A stretch of 15,127 bases of DNA. Source: Oligoflexia bacterium (GTDB lineage: Bacteria; Myxococcota_A; UBA796; UBA2385). A program made the position numbers and the translations under genes. The notes under the pieces are model-generated. The model saw only the letters and a program-made list of their open reading frames with translations. It did not search any database and was not told where the DNA came from. Shown here piece after piece: positions 9,510 to 15,127 of the stretch. Within the stretch, counting starts at the first letter, position 1; each line of letters starts with the position of its first letter. Where the stretch lies: positions 7,636-22,762 of the forward strand of contig JAADHA010000466.1 in assembly GCA_013152105.1 (NCBI GenBank), read 5' to 3'.

Positions 9510-9535
9510 GCGGGCGCGGTCGCCCTACGCTCAGC
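9505..9535. terminator. Bidirectional hairpin between convergent genes
   Basis: GCTGAGC (9505-9511) and GGGCG (9512-9516) pair with CGCCC (9521-9525) and GCTCAGC (9529-9535), giving a 12-bp stem with a TAC bulge and a CGGT loop. It fills the space between the E1 stop (9507-9509) and the opposing lipoprotein stop (9536-9538). It has no T-run on either side. Position and symmetry suggest a shared terminator or mRNA 3'-end structure. Confidence 0.55.
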
Positions 9536-10111
9536 TCAGCAGGGATCTGAAGACGGGCAGTTTCGACCGGCGGTCTCGGCGGGTTCAGACCAGTTGTCGT
9601 CCTCGTCGAGGACCCGCACCGCGATGGTGTAGCTGCTGGCCTTGGCACACACAACCTGGTCCAGGGATTGGCGGAAGGACCCACCGCAGACGCCCGGATC
9701 GGGACAGGTCAGGTCATATTCGGCGACGACCGTCCCACCCTGGCTCACGGTCATCCCGTTGAAGTAGGCCTGTGCGGTGTCGTCCCCCTGGGGGTCGGTG
9801 TAGGTCAGGTCGACCTGCCAGATGTAGTCGACCTGGCCCGTCTTGTGGGCGTAGCACCAGGCATCCACACTGGTCACAACCGGCGCTTCGGGGTCCGCCG
9901 TGGTGCTCGCCCCCGCGTCGGTGGACCCTGTGGTGTTGGTGCCGGTGTTGCCGGTGTCGCCGGTGTTGCCGCTAGTACCGCCATCCCCGCCGTCGGAGCT
10001 TGACGTGCCGGTGGCACCGGAGTCGTCCGCGAGCTGCTTTCCGCCGCAGCCGACCATGAGAGCGAGGGCGAGGGGGAGGGCGAGGGCGCTTGAGAGCAGG
10101 GTGGGGTTCAT
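9536..10111 (-). CDS. Small lipoprotein with Gly/Thr/Ser/Asn-rich linker
   Basis: A 191-residue protein with a lipoprotein signal peptide: a hydrophobic core rich in Leu/Ala and the lipobox MVGC, giving Cys22. Residues about 30-75 are a low-complexity linker with repeated GNTGDTGNTGT-like units, typical of lipoproteins anchoring a domain away from the membrane. Residues about 80-191 form a small domain with APVVTSVDAWC, a DLTYTDPQGDD strand and VRVLDEDDNWSEP, which resembles a fibronectin/Ig-like fold; six cysteines are likely paired outside the cytoplasm. No family is recognised. ATG 10111 begins the signal peptide; an in-frame GTG at 10120 would add three residues, and no strong Shine-Dalgarno decides. 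Its gene runs divergently from rho and convergently with E1. Confidence 0.75.
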   Translation of the reverse strand: MNPTLLSSALALPLALALMVGCGGKQLADDSGATGTSSSDGGDGGTSGNTGDTGNTGTNTTGSTDAGASTTADPEAPVVTSVDAWCYAHKTGQVDYIWQVDLTYTDPQGDDTAQAYFNGMTVSQGGTVVAEYDLTCPDPGVCGGSFRQSLDQVVCAKASSYTIAVRVLDEDDNWSEPAETAGRNCPSSDPC

Positions 10112-10217
10112 GTCAAGCACCAGGGCGAAGTGGGGAGTGGCGAGTCTTCGAGGCGCAAGAGTCTACTGCACTCTGGCTGGCGCGCGGGCGCCAGGTTGAA
10201 GCCGTGCTCGTGCAAAG

Positions 10218-10246
10218 TTGAAATTTGCTCGATAGTGTCATAGTGC
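10218..10246 (+). promoter_or_regulatory. Candidate rho promoter
   Basis: TTGAAA (10218-10223) is followed after 15 bases by CATAGT (10239-10244) or after 17 bases by TAGTGC (10241-10246). The surrounding 40 bases are the only AT-richer patch in the intergenic region. The site lies directly before the C-rich leader of rho. The -10 match is weak, so the exact element is uncertain. Confidence 0.35.
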
Positions 10247-10260
10247 GGCGCGGACCCGTG

Positions 10261-10362
10261 CCTGCCCTGGCACACCGCTCTCCCCCTCGCGTGCGACCCG
10301 CAGACTCCCCGCTGCGCTCCTCGGTCGCCCCTCTCGATCCTCCCGCTCTCCCCCTCCCGCCC
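10261..10362 (+). promoter_or_regulatory. C-rich, G-poor rho leader, probable rut site for autoregulation
   Basis: By hand count these 102 bases contain 59 C, 19 G, 18 T and 6 A. Such a C-over-G bubble with many YC dinucleotides is the known signature of Rho loading sites, and rho genes of several bacteria are autoregulated by Rho-dependent attenuation in their leader. The stretch ends immediately at the rho ATG and leaves no room for a Shine-Dalgarno, so translation initiation may also be weak. The regulatory role is inferred. Confidence 0.5.
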
Positions 10363-11637
10363 ATGCCTGTCGACCTCAACGAGCTGCGGACCCGCCCCAT
10401 CGCCGAGTTGGTGGACGCTGCACGCGGCTATGGCATCGACAACGCTTCGGGATTGCGCCGACAGGATCTGGTCTTTGAGGTTGCTCGGCGACAGGCGGGC
10501 TCGGGTGCATCAGGCGAGGGTGTCCTGGAGATCCTGACGGATGGCTTCGGCTTTCTGCGATGGCCCGACAGCAGCTTTCAGCCGGGTCCCGATGACGTCT
10601 ACGTCTCGCCCTCTCAGATCCGACGCTTCAACTTGCGCACCGGTGACACGGTTCGCGGTCGGGTGCGCGCGCCCAAGGACGGCGAGCGCTACTTCGCCTT
10701 GTTCAAGATCGAGGCGGTCAATGACCGCTCCCCCGAAGTCGAGCGCGACAAGCTGCTCTTCGACAATCTGACGCCGATCCTGCCGAACTCGGCTTTGGAT
10801 CTGGGCGGCAAGGGCTCGCCTCTTGGGCCACGGATCATCGATCTGGTGTGTCCTCTCGGCCGTGGTCAGCGGGTCGCCCTGATGGCGCCGCCGCGTGCCG
10901 GGCGCACACGGCTGTTGGAAGACCTGGCCGCGGCCTGCGCCAACGCTGATCCGGCCCTCCACGTCATGTTGGTCTTGGTCGACGAGCGCCCCGAAGAGGT
11001 CGTGGCCCTGCGTCGCAGCGTGCCGGCCGAAGTGCTGGCGACCACTGTAGAAGAACCTGCGGCTCGCCATCTTCAGGTCGTCGAGATGGCCATGGAGCGC
11101 GCGCGCCGACTGGTCGAGCAGGGTCGCGATGTCGTCGTGTTGCTGGACTCGCTCACCCGCCTGGCGCGTGCCGCGAACGCCGCGGGGCCGCCCGGGGGCC
11201 AGATGCTGCATGGCGTCATCGACGTGGCTGCCATGCACCGGGTTCGCCGGGTCTTCGCCTTGGGGCGCAAGGTCGAGGATGGCGGTAGCCTGACCATCGT
11301 CGCGGCGGTGTTGACCGAGACCGGTGCCCGCATGGACCAGGTCGTGGCCGAGGAACTGTCAGGGCTGGCCAACGCCGTGGTTCGGCTGGATGGGGCGACG
11401 GCGCTGCGCGGCTTGTGGCCGGCCATTGACCCCTCGGGAAGCTGGAGCCGCGGAACCGATCGCTTTCTCAGCGACCAGCAGCGGGATGCCAGGCGAACGC
11501 TTCGGGCGACGCTGTCGGGAGACATCGACGCTGACCTGAAGGCGGTGCGCGCGCTGGTGTCTTCCGGCGCGACCAATGCTGCCGTGATCAGCGGCCTGGT
11601 GGGTGATGCGCCGGGCAGTCGACAGCCCTGGCCTTGA
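10363..11637 (+). CDS. rho: Transcription termination factor Rho (divergent ATPase site)
   Basis: A 424-residue homologue of the hexameric RNA helicase that terminates transcription. The Rho N-terminal helical domain is seen at 1-45 (ELRTRPIAEL, GIDNASGLRRQDLVFEV). The cold-shock RNA-binding domain at 53-125 is highly typical (GFGFLRWP, PGPDDVYVSPSQIRRFNL, PKDGERYFAL). The ATPase domain keeps VDERPEEV with E208 and the Walker B VVVLLDSLTRLAR with D262. However, the Walker A loop reads APPRAGRT (R178, R181) where Rho has PPKAGKT. The Q-loop reads GGQMLHGVIDVAAM, the R-loop region ELSGLAN instead of the usual EFKGTGN, and the segment aligned with NRSGTR reads SGSWSR. Start: ATG 10363 gives the standard N-terminus but lacks a Shine-Dalgarno; the frame stays open to 10225. 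Neighbours rpmE and prfA mark the usual rho locus, so this is likely the organism's main Rho, unless a paralogue exists elsewhere. Confidence 0.93.
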   Translation: MPVDLNELRTRPIAELVDAARGYGIDNASGLRRQDLVFEVARRQAGSGASGEGVLEILTDGFGFLRWPDSSFQPGPDDVYVSPSQIRRFNLRTGDTVRGRVRAPKDGERYFALFKIEAVNDRSPEVERDKLLFDNLTPILPNSALDLGGKGSPLGPRIIDLVCPLGRGQRVALMAPPRAGRTRLLEDLAAACANADPALHVMLVLVDERPEEVVALRRSVPAEVLATTVEEPAARHLQVVEMAMERARRLVEQGRDVVVLLDSLTRLARAANAAGPPGGQMLHGVIDVAAMHRVRRVFALGRKVEDGGSLTIVAAVLTETGARMDQVVAEELSGLANAVVRLDGATALRGLWPAIDPSGSWSRGTDRFLSDQQRDARRTLRATLSGDIDADLKAVRALVSSGATNAAVISGLVGDAPGSRQPWP

Positions 11638-11662
11638 CAAGCCCGGCGCGGCGGGCAAGTAG
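11634..11662 (+). promoter_or_regulatory. Candidate promoter for rpmE overlapping the rho stop codon
   Basis: A perfect -35 hexamer, TTGACA (11634-11639), overlaps the rho stop TGA (11635-11637). The -10 region is poor: 17-18 bases downstream stands AAGTAGAG (11657-11664). It would give rpmE its own transcript, 75-80 bases upstream of its ATG. A chance occurrence of the hexamer is possible. Confidence 0.3.
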
Positions 11663-11736
11663 AGCGGGTCCAAGTGGGGACTGGCGGACGCCCGTTCTGA
11701 GGATCCGAATCAGCCCACGCAAGCCTGGAGGCCGCC

Positions 11737-11943
11737 ATGAAGACCAGTATCCATCCCGAGTACATGGAGTGCGCGGTGTCGTGCGTCTGTGGCGCCAACT
11801 TCGTGACCCGTTCCACCTTGCCCAAGATCAAGGTCGAGATCTGCAGCGAGTGCCACCCCTTCTACACGGGCAAGCAGAAGATCGTCGACACCGCCGGCCG
11901 GGTCGAGCGCTTCATGCGCAAGTACGGCATGAGCCAGTCCTGA
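11737..11943 (+). CDS. rpmE: 50S ribosomal protein L31 (zinc-binding type)
   Basis: A 68-residue protein of the large ribosomal subunit, close to the family's usual 66-75. It begins MKTSIHPEY and keeps the zinc-binding pattern C16-x-C18 with C36-x-x-C39 (SCVCGA, ICSECHPFYTG). It ends with GRVERFMRKYG, a standard L31 C-terminus. ATG 11737 has GGAGG 5 bases upstream. The cysteine-containing form is commonly the one replaced by a cysteine-free paralogue during zinc shortage in bacteria that encode both; no paralogue is in this window. It lies between rho and prfA, a widespread order. Confidence 0.97.
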   Translation: MKTSIHPEYMECAVSCVCGANFVTRSTLPKIKVEICSECHPFYTGKQKIVDTAGRVERFMRKYGMSQS

Positions 11944-12075
11944 TCTGCGGCGAATCTGGGGGCACGTCGGTGCCGCCTGCCTTGAACTGCACGATGGGCC
12001 CCGACCCGCACCTGCCGGGCCGGGGTTTCTGCGTCTCGGTGAGGGCACGAGATAGGCTAGCCAACTGGAGATCCC

Positions 12076-13170
12076 GTGTTTCAGAGACTCGAACAGGTCG
12101 AGGGGCGGCTGGCGGAGCTGGATCAGGCGCTGATGGACCCGGCTACGATGTCCCGGCCGAAGCGGTTGCGGGAGATCTCCCAAGAGCGCGCGCGGATCGT
12201 GCCGATCGTCGCTCGCTTCCGTGAGCTGCGTAAGATCGAGCGCGACCTGGCGGAGGCGCAAGAGGCGCTCGCTGATCCTGAACTGCGCGAGCTGGCCAAG
12301 GACGAGATCGACGAACTGGAGTCGCGTCAGGCTCAGCTCACCCTTGACCTCAAGTTGTCCTTGCTGCCGACGGACCCCTACGAAGGCCGCGACATCATCT
12401 TGGAGATCCGGGCGGGCACGGGTGGCGACGAGGCCGCCCTGTTCGCGGCGGACCTGCTGCGGATGTACACCCGCTACGCCGAGTCTCAGCGGTGGAAGGT
12501 CGAACTCCTGTCTTCGTCCGTGGTGACGGTCGGTGGTGCTGGGGGACGCACCGCGGTCGGCTACCGCGAGGTGATCTGTCAGGTCGGAGGCCGCGATGCC
12601 TATGCTCACCTCCACTGGGAGTCCGGCGTGCATCGCGTGCAACGTGTGCCGCTGACCGAGACCCAGGGCCGCATCCACACATCGGCGGCGACCGTCGCGA
12701 TCATGCCGATCGCCGACGATGTCGAGATCCGCGTTGTCGACTCCGACCTGCGGATCGATGTCTACCGGTCCAGCGGTCCGGGCGGGCAGTCCGTCAACAC
12801 GACGGATTCGGCGGTTCGCATCACGCACATCCCGACGGGTCTCGTCGTGATCTGCCAGGACGAGAAGTCCCAGCACAAGAACAAGGCCAAGGCACTCAAA
12901 GTCCTGTCGGCCCGGCTCCTCGAACAGAAGCAGGCCGAGCAGCACGCGGCCAGCGCCGAACAACGTCGGTCGCAGATCGGATCGGGGGATCGCAGCGAGC
13001 GCATCCGAACCTACAATTTCCCGCAGAACCGCTTGACGGACCACCGAATTGGCTTGACGCTGTACCAACTCGACCGCCTGATGGAGGGCGAACTCGAGCC
13101 CGTCGTGTCGGCACTCACGTCAGAATTCCAGGCGCGGCAGCTCGCTGGCCTGGACGAGCGAACTGACTGA
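12076..13170 (+). CDS. prfA: Peptide chain release factor 1
   Basis: A 364-residue class I release factor that ends translation at UAA and UAG. The N-terminal coiled-coil domain (1-100) is followed by EIRAGTGGDEAALFA (domain 2), the stop-recognition segment and the GPGGQSVNTTDSAVRI loop with the GGQ motif at 236-238 that triggers peptidyl-tRNA hydrolysis. The tripeptide anticodon at 192-194, in RVPLTETQGRIHTSA, reads PLT instead of the usual PAT or PVT. The absence of the SPF tripeptide identifies it as RF1, not RF2. GTG 12076 has GGAG 5 bases upstream and gives the expected start (MFQRLEQVEGRLAELD). Length is normal. prmC, the methyltransferase for the GGQ glutamine that often follows prfA, is not here; an SRPBCC gene follows 14 bases later. 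Confidence 0.96.
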   Translation: MFQRLEQVEGRLAELDQALMDPATMSRPKRLREISQERARIVPIVARFRELRKIERDLAEAQEALADPELRELAKDEIDELESRQAQLTLDLKLSLLPTDPYEGRDIILEIRAGTGGDEAALFAADLLRMYTRYAESQRWKVELLSSSVVTVGGAGGRTAVGYREVICQVGGRDAYAHLHWESGVHRVQRVPLTETQGRIHTSAATVAIMPIADDVEIRVVDSDLRIDVYRSSGPGGQSVNTTDSAVRITHIPTGLVVICQDEKSQHKNKAKALKVLSARLLEQKQAEQHAASAEQRRSQIGSGDRSERIRTYNFPQNRLTDHRIGLTLYQLDRLMEGELEPVVSALTSEFQARQLAGLDERTD

Positions 13171-13184
13171 CCCAGGAGTCCATC

Positions 13185-13892
13185 GTGCTCTCCACAGGTC
13201 TGGCCACGCTGTGGACCGTCTTGCATCTCTCGTTTGCGCTGCCGCAGCCACTGCCACTGCCACTGCCACTGCCGCTGCCAGGCCTTCGCATGGCGGGGCA
13301 TCGACTCTCATCCGCGTCCAGCGGCAGCTCGGGCTCTCACACCGGGTCCGCCCCCAAGGTCACCAACCCCACTCCGCAGGACTTGTCGGCCGCGGAGCAA
13401 GCCCAGCTCGTCGCGGGCAAGGCCGTGCGCAAGCAGGTCAAGTACCAGGGTGGTGGTCGTGGCGTGTCGGTGATGGATGTCCACGGCAGCTCCGAACAGG
13501 TCTGGGCCGTCATCGACGACTTCAGCAGCTACCCTGATTGGATCGACGACCTCGATGAGTGCGAGGTCTACGGCCGGACTGAACACCAGGTCCTGGTCCG
13601 CTTCAAGCTGCGGGTGCTGGGGCGCGATGTGGAGTACTTCATCGACCACAATCGGCGTCCCGACCTGGGCTATATGACCTGGCAGCTCGACTACTCTCGA
13701 GACAGCGACATCGACGACAGCACCGGCTACTGGCTGGTGTACGCCGCGCCTGGGCACCCTGGCTACACCCGGGTGGAGTACAGCGTGGACCTGCGCGTCA
13801 AGGGTTGGGTGCCGGCCTTTGTGGAAGACATGCTGGCGAACAAGGGACTGGACAAGGCGACAAGCTGGGTCAAGGTCCAGGTCGAAGGCTAG
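13185..13892 (+). CDS. Exported or anchored SRPBCC (START/COQ10-like) family protein
   Basis: A 235-residue protein. From GTG 13185, which has AGGAG 6 bases upstream, it starts with a hydrophobic segment (LATLWTVLHLSFA) and then a proline-leucine repeat (about residues 20-32), followed by a Ser/Gly-rich linker. The hydrophobic start lacks the basic residues of a classical signal peptide, so export is uncertain; ATG 13290 is an alternative start without it. Residues about 92-232 look like the SRPBCC/polyketide cyclase fold: VSVMDVHGSSEQVWAVIDD, FSSYPDWIDDLDECEVY, VRFKLRVLGRDVEYFIDH and a C-terminal helix PAFVEDMLANKGLDKA. Members bind lipids, quinones or other hydrophobic ligands in a deep pocket; the ligand here is unknown. 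It is 14 bases from prfA, so it is likely co-transcribed with it. Confidence 0.75.
   Translation: MLSTGLATLWTVLHLSFALPQPLPLPLPLPLPGLRMAGHRLSSASSGSSGSHTGSAPKVTNPTPQDLSAAEQAQLVAGKAVRKQVKYQGGGRGVSVMDVHGSSEQVWAVIDDFSSYPDWIDDLDECEVYGRTEHQVLVRFKLRVLGRDVEYFIDHNRRPDLGYMTWQLDYSRDSDIDDSTGYWLVYAAPGHPGYTRVEYSVDLRVKGWVPAFVEDMLANKGLDKATSWVKVQVEG
13248..13280 (+). repeat. Hexanucleotide tandem repeat encoding (Pro-Leu)n
   Basis: CCACTG is repeated four times, followed by CCGCTG and a final CCA, giving PLPLPLPLPLP in the SRPBCC protein. Because the unit is six bases, copy-number changes would preserve the reading frame and lengthen or shorten the linker in steps of two residues. Confidence 0.85.
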
Positions 13893-13962
13893 CCGGGCCG
13901 GCCCTCGGCCGCGGCCAAGCGGTAGCTGTTAGGGGGTACTGTCCCGTCCCCCCGAGGCTGCC

Positions 13963-14748
13963 ATGCGCAAGTTCCTGCTGGTTTCATCGCTTGCCCTGGT
14001 GTTCGCGTGCGGTCTCTCGGGGTGCCAGAACCCCTTTGATGTCGCGATGAAGGGAAACTCCATCCAGTCTTTCGAGACCTTTCTTGCGGAACATCCCAAC
14101 AGCCCCTTCACGACCCAAGCAGAACTGCGGCTGGAAGAACTGTACTTGGAAAAGGCGCGCGCCGACCAGACCCTGGAAGCCTACGACGCCTACCTGGAGA
14201 AGTACCCCAAGGGAAAACTCCGGACCAAAGCCGTGGCCGAGCGCAGGACCTTCCTGTTCGACTGGGCGGACAAGCAGGACACAGCCGATGCCTGGCAGAA
14301 ATTCATCGACGAGTATCCCCGTGGGGATCGCAAGCTCAAGGTCGAAGCTCGCCGGCGTCTGAACATGGCGAAATACCGTGGGCTGGTGACCGTGGGCCCG
14401 CTCAGCATTGAACAGGTGAATCTGGCCGAGAACCCCGATGGGCCGCTGGACGGCTGGGGCTTCTACGCCGATGTGACCGTCGCGGGCGACAAGGATGTCG
14501 CCACCTTGATGATGCAGATCGCCTATCTGGGTAGTGAAGGCCAGGTCCTCGACACTCGCGAGTGGCCGGTCGTCGCGCCGCGTACGCCGGACCGCACGCC
14601 GATCGAAGAAGAGTTCAAGGTGCCAATGAAGCCGGGCGAGACGCGCACCTTTGAATGGACCGCGGGCGATATGCCGGCCGGCTGGTCCAAGAAGGCCACC
14701 CTGAAGCCGGTCGACATCAAGTTCGTGGGCCAAGACGACGCGAAGTAG
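13963..14748 (+). CDS. Lipoprotein with TPR-like helical repeats
   Basis: A 261-residue protein with a lipoprotein signal peptide: MRKFLL, a hydrophobic core and the lipobox LSGC, giving Cys21. Residues about 32-140 hold three TPR-like helix pairs with a repeated pattern (SFETFLAEHPNSPFTTQAEL, then AYDAYLEKYPKGKLRTKAVA, then AWQKFIDEYPRGDRKLKVEA), as in outer-membrane lipoproteins of the BamD/CpoB type. The spacing and the HP/YP turn resemble that group, but the overall domain order differs and no BamD-specific feature is seen. Residues 145-261 form a separate beta-rich domain (FYADVTVAGDKDVATLMM, PMKPGETRTFEWTAGDMP). ATG 13963 has GAGG 5 bases upstream. An envelope scaffold role is inferred; the partner is unknown. 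The next lipoprotein begins 4 bases after its stop, suggesting an operon. Confidence 0.8.
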   Translation: MRKFLLVSSLALVFACGLSGCQNPFDVAMKGNSIQSFETFLAEHPNSPFTTQAELRLEELYLEKARADQTLEAYDAYLEKYPKGKLRTKAVAERRTFLFDWADKQDTADAWQKFIDEYPRGDRKLKVEARRRLNMAKYRGLVTVGPLSIEQVNLAENPDGPLDGWGFYADVTVAGDKDVATLMMQIAYLGSEGQVLDTREWPVVAPRTPDRTPIEEEFKVPMKPGETRTFEWTAGDMPAGWSKKATLKPVDIKFVGQDDAK

Positions 14749-14752
14749 GGCC

Positions 14753-15127
14753 GTGCGTGGGGTCGGCCCTGTGACTGTGGGGCTGTGCGGGCTGCTGGGC
14801 TTGGTCCTTGGTGGCTGCGTTGGCTCGACCGCGTCGGACGGGGCAGGCGGAACGGACTGCGGCACGCAGACGCTTGCACCTGGGCAGGTCCGCGCGTGCC
14901 GGATCCATGATGGCGAAGTGCCCGATGGCGTCGGGGCTCGTCAGACCGACTGGCGCATCCAGAACGCGCTGCTCGATGTCATCGTCCGAGGCGACTATGC
15001 GTCGCTGACCCGCCTGAGTGGGGCGGGTGGCACGGTGGTCGCCGCCACGCCGACGGGCGGGACGGACCCGGTGATGGAGCTGGTCCCCAGCCTGCCGGGT
15101 GGCTGGTTCATGTCGGTAAAGATCCGC
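14753..15127 (+). CDS. Lipoprotein of unknown function, 3' partial
   Basis: The frame stays open from GTG 14753 to the window end (125 codons). It starts RGVGPVTVGLCGLLGLVLGGC, a hydrophobic signal peptide with the lipobox LGGC at residues 19-22, followed by a Gly/Ser/Thr-rich stretch. The visible mature part has DCGTQTLAPGQVRACR, then a beta-rich region with two more cysteines, suggesting a disulfide-containing exported domain. No family is recognised. GTG 14771 is an alternative start within the same signal peptide; neither has a strong Shine-Dalgarno. It begins 4 bases after the TPR-like lipoprotein gene, so translational coupling is plausible. Confidence 0.65.
   Translation, partial: MRGVGPVTVGLCGLLGLVLGGCVGSTASDGAGGTDCGTQTLAPGQVRACRIHDGEVPDGVGARQTDWRIQNALLDVIVRGDYASLTRLSGAGGTVVAATPTGGTDPVMELVPSLPGGWFMSVKIR

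Noticed and set aside
10225..10362. N-terminal extension of Rho from TTG 10225 or in-frame GTGs
   Set aside because: The extension would be Pro/Arg-rich without similarity to Rho, while residues from ATG 10363 match the standard Rho N-terminus. It is not fully excluded because ATG 10363 lacks a Shine-Dalgarno.
11961..11974. Small hairpin GGCAC-GTCG-GTGCC after rpmE
   Set aside because: Only a 5-bp stem and no T-run; such hairpins are frequent by chance in GC-rich DNA.
13932..13953. G-run/C-run hairpin upstream of the TPR-like lipoprotein
   Set aside because: A 5-bp stem of GGGGG with CCCCC near the Shine-Dalgarno could mask the start, but it is too simple to call a regulatory element.

Overview
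This is a high-GC chromosomal segment from a Gram-negative bacterium. The several lipoproteins, the FG-GAP surface protein, the ASPM/HYDIN-like plus vWA lipoprotein, the fused type E1 2-oxoacid dehydrogenase and the Thermus-like malate dehydrogenase suggest Myxococcota or a related deltaproteobacterial lineage. That placement is an inference from gene content, not from a marker phylogeny. Most starts are preceded by a GGAG/GAGG Shine-Dalgarno, and GTG starts are common. No rRNA, tRNA, CRISPR array or intact mobile element was recognised.

Layout. 1-920: 3' part of an FG-GAP (integrin-like) repeat protein, cut by the window edge. 1088-2065: malate dehydrogenase, followed by a hairpin. 2274-3845: lipoprotein with two ASPM/HYDIN-like repeats and a vWA domain. 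3846-4217: gene-poor stretch holding decayed pieces that look like a HEPN/MNT (mntA-hepT) module; the hepT piece overlaps the 3' end of the next gene. 4218-5834 (minus): cofactor-independent phosphoglycerate mutase. 5965-7185: FAD-dependent DAO-family oxidoreductase, divergent from gpmI. 7300-9509: TPP-dependent 2-oxoacid dehydrogenase E1, alpha and beta parts apparently fused but split by a -1 frame change near 8304-8340. 9536-10111 (minus): small lipoprotein, convergent with E1 across a hairpin. 10363-11637, 11737-11943 and 12076-13170: rho, rpmE and prfA, the classical termination/translation neighbourhood. 13185-13892: exported or anchored SRPBCC (START/COQ10-like) protein. 13963-14748: TPR-like lipoprotein. 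14753-15127: start of another lipoprotein, cut by the window end.

The genes form small units rather than one pathway. gpmI (glycolysis), E1 (oxidative decarboxylation of 2-oxo acids) and mdh (TCA cycle) are central carbon enzymes. rho-rpmE-prfA joins transcription termination, a ribosomal protein and translation termination. The remainder is mostly envelope protein genes.

Most notable observations: (1) Rho has arginine at both usual lysine positions of the Walker A loop and changes in the Q-loop, R-loop and an arginine-finger segment, although its RNA-binding domain is well conserved; (2) the rho leader is strongly C-rich and G-poor, as expected of a rut site; (3) the E1 alpha-beta gene is broken by one frame change, and the beta part has no usable start codon of its own; (4) a hepT/mntA remnant has been fused onto the gpmI 3' end, so the gpmI stop codon lies in the remnant; (5) the RF1 stop-codon recognition tripeptide reads PLT instead of PAT/PVT. 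I found no convincing new multi-gene system.
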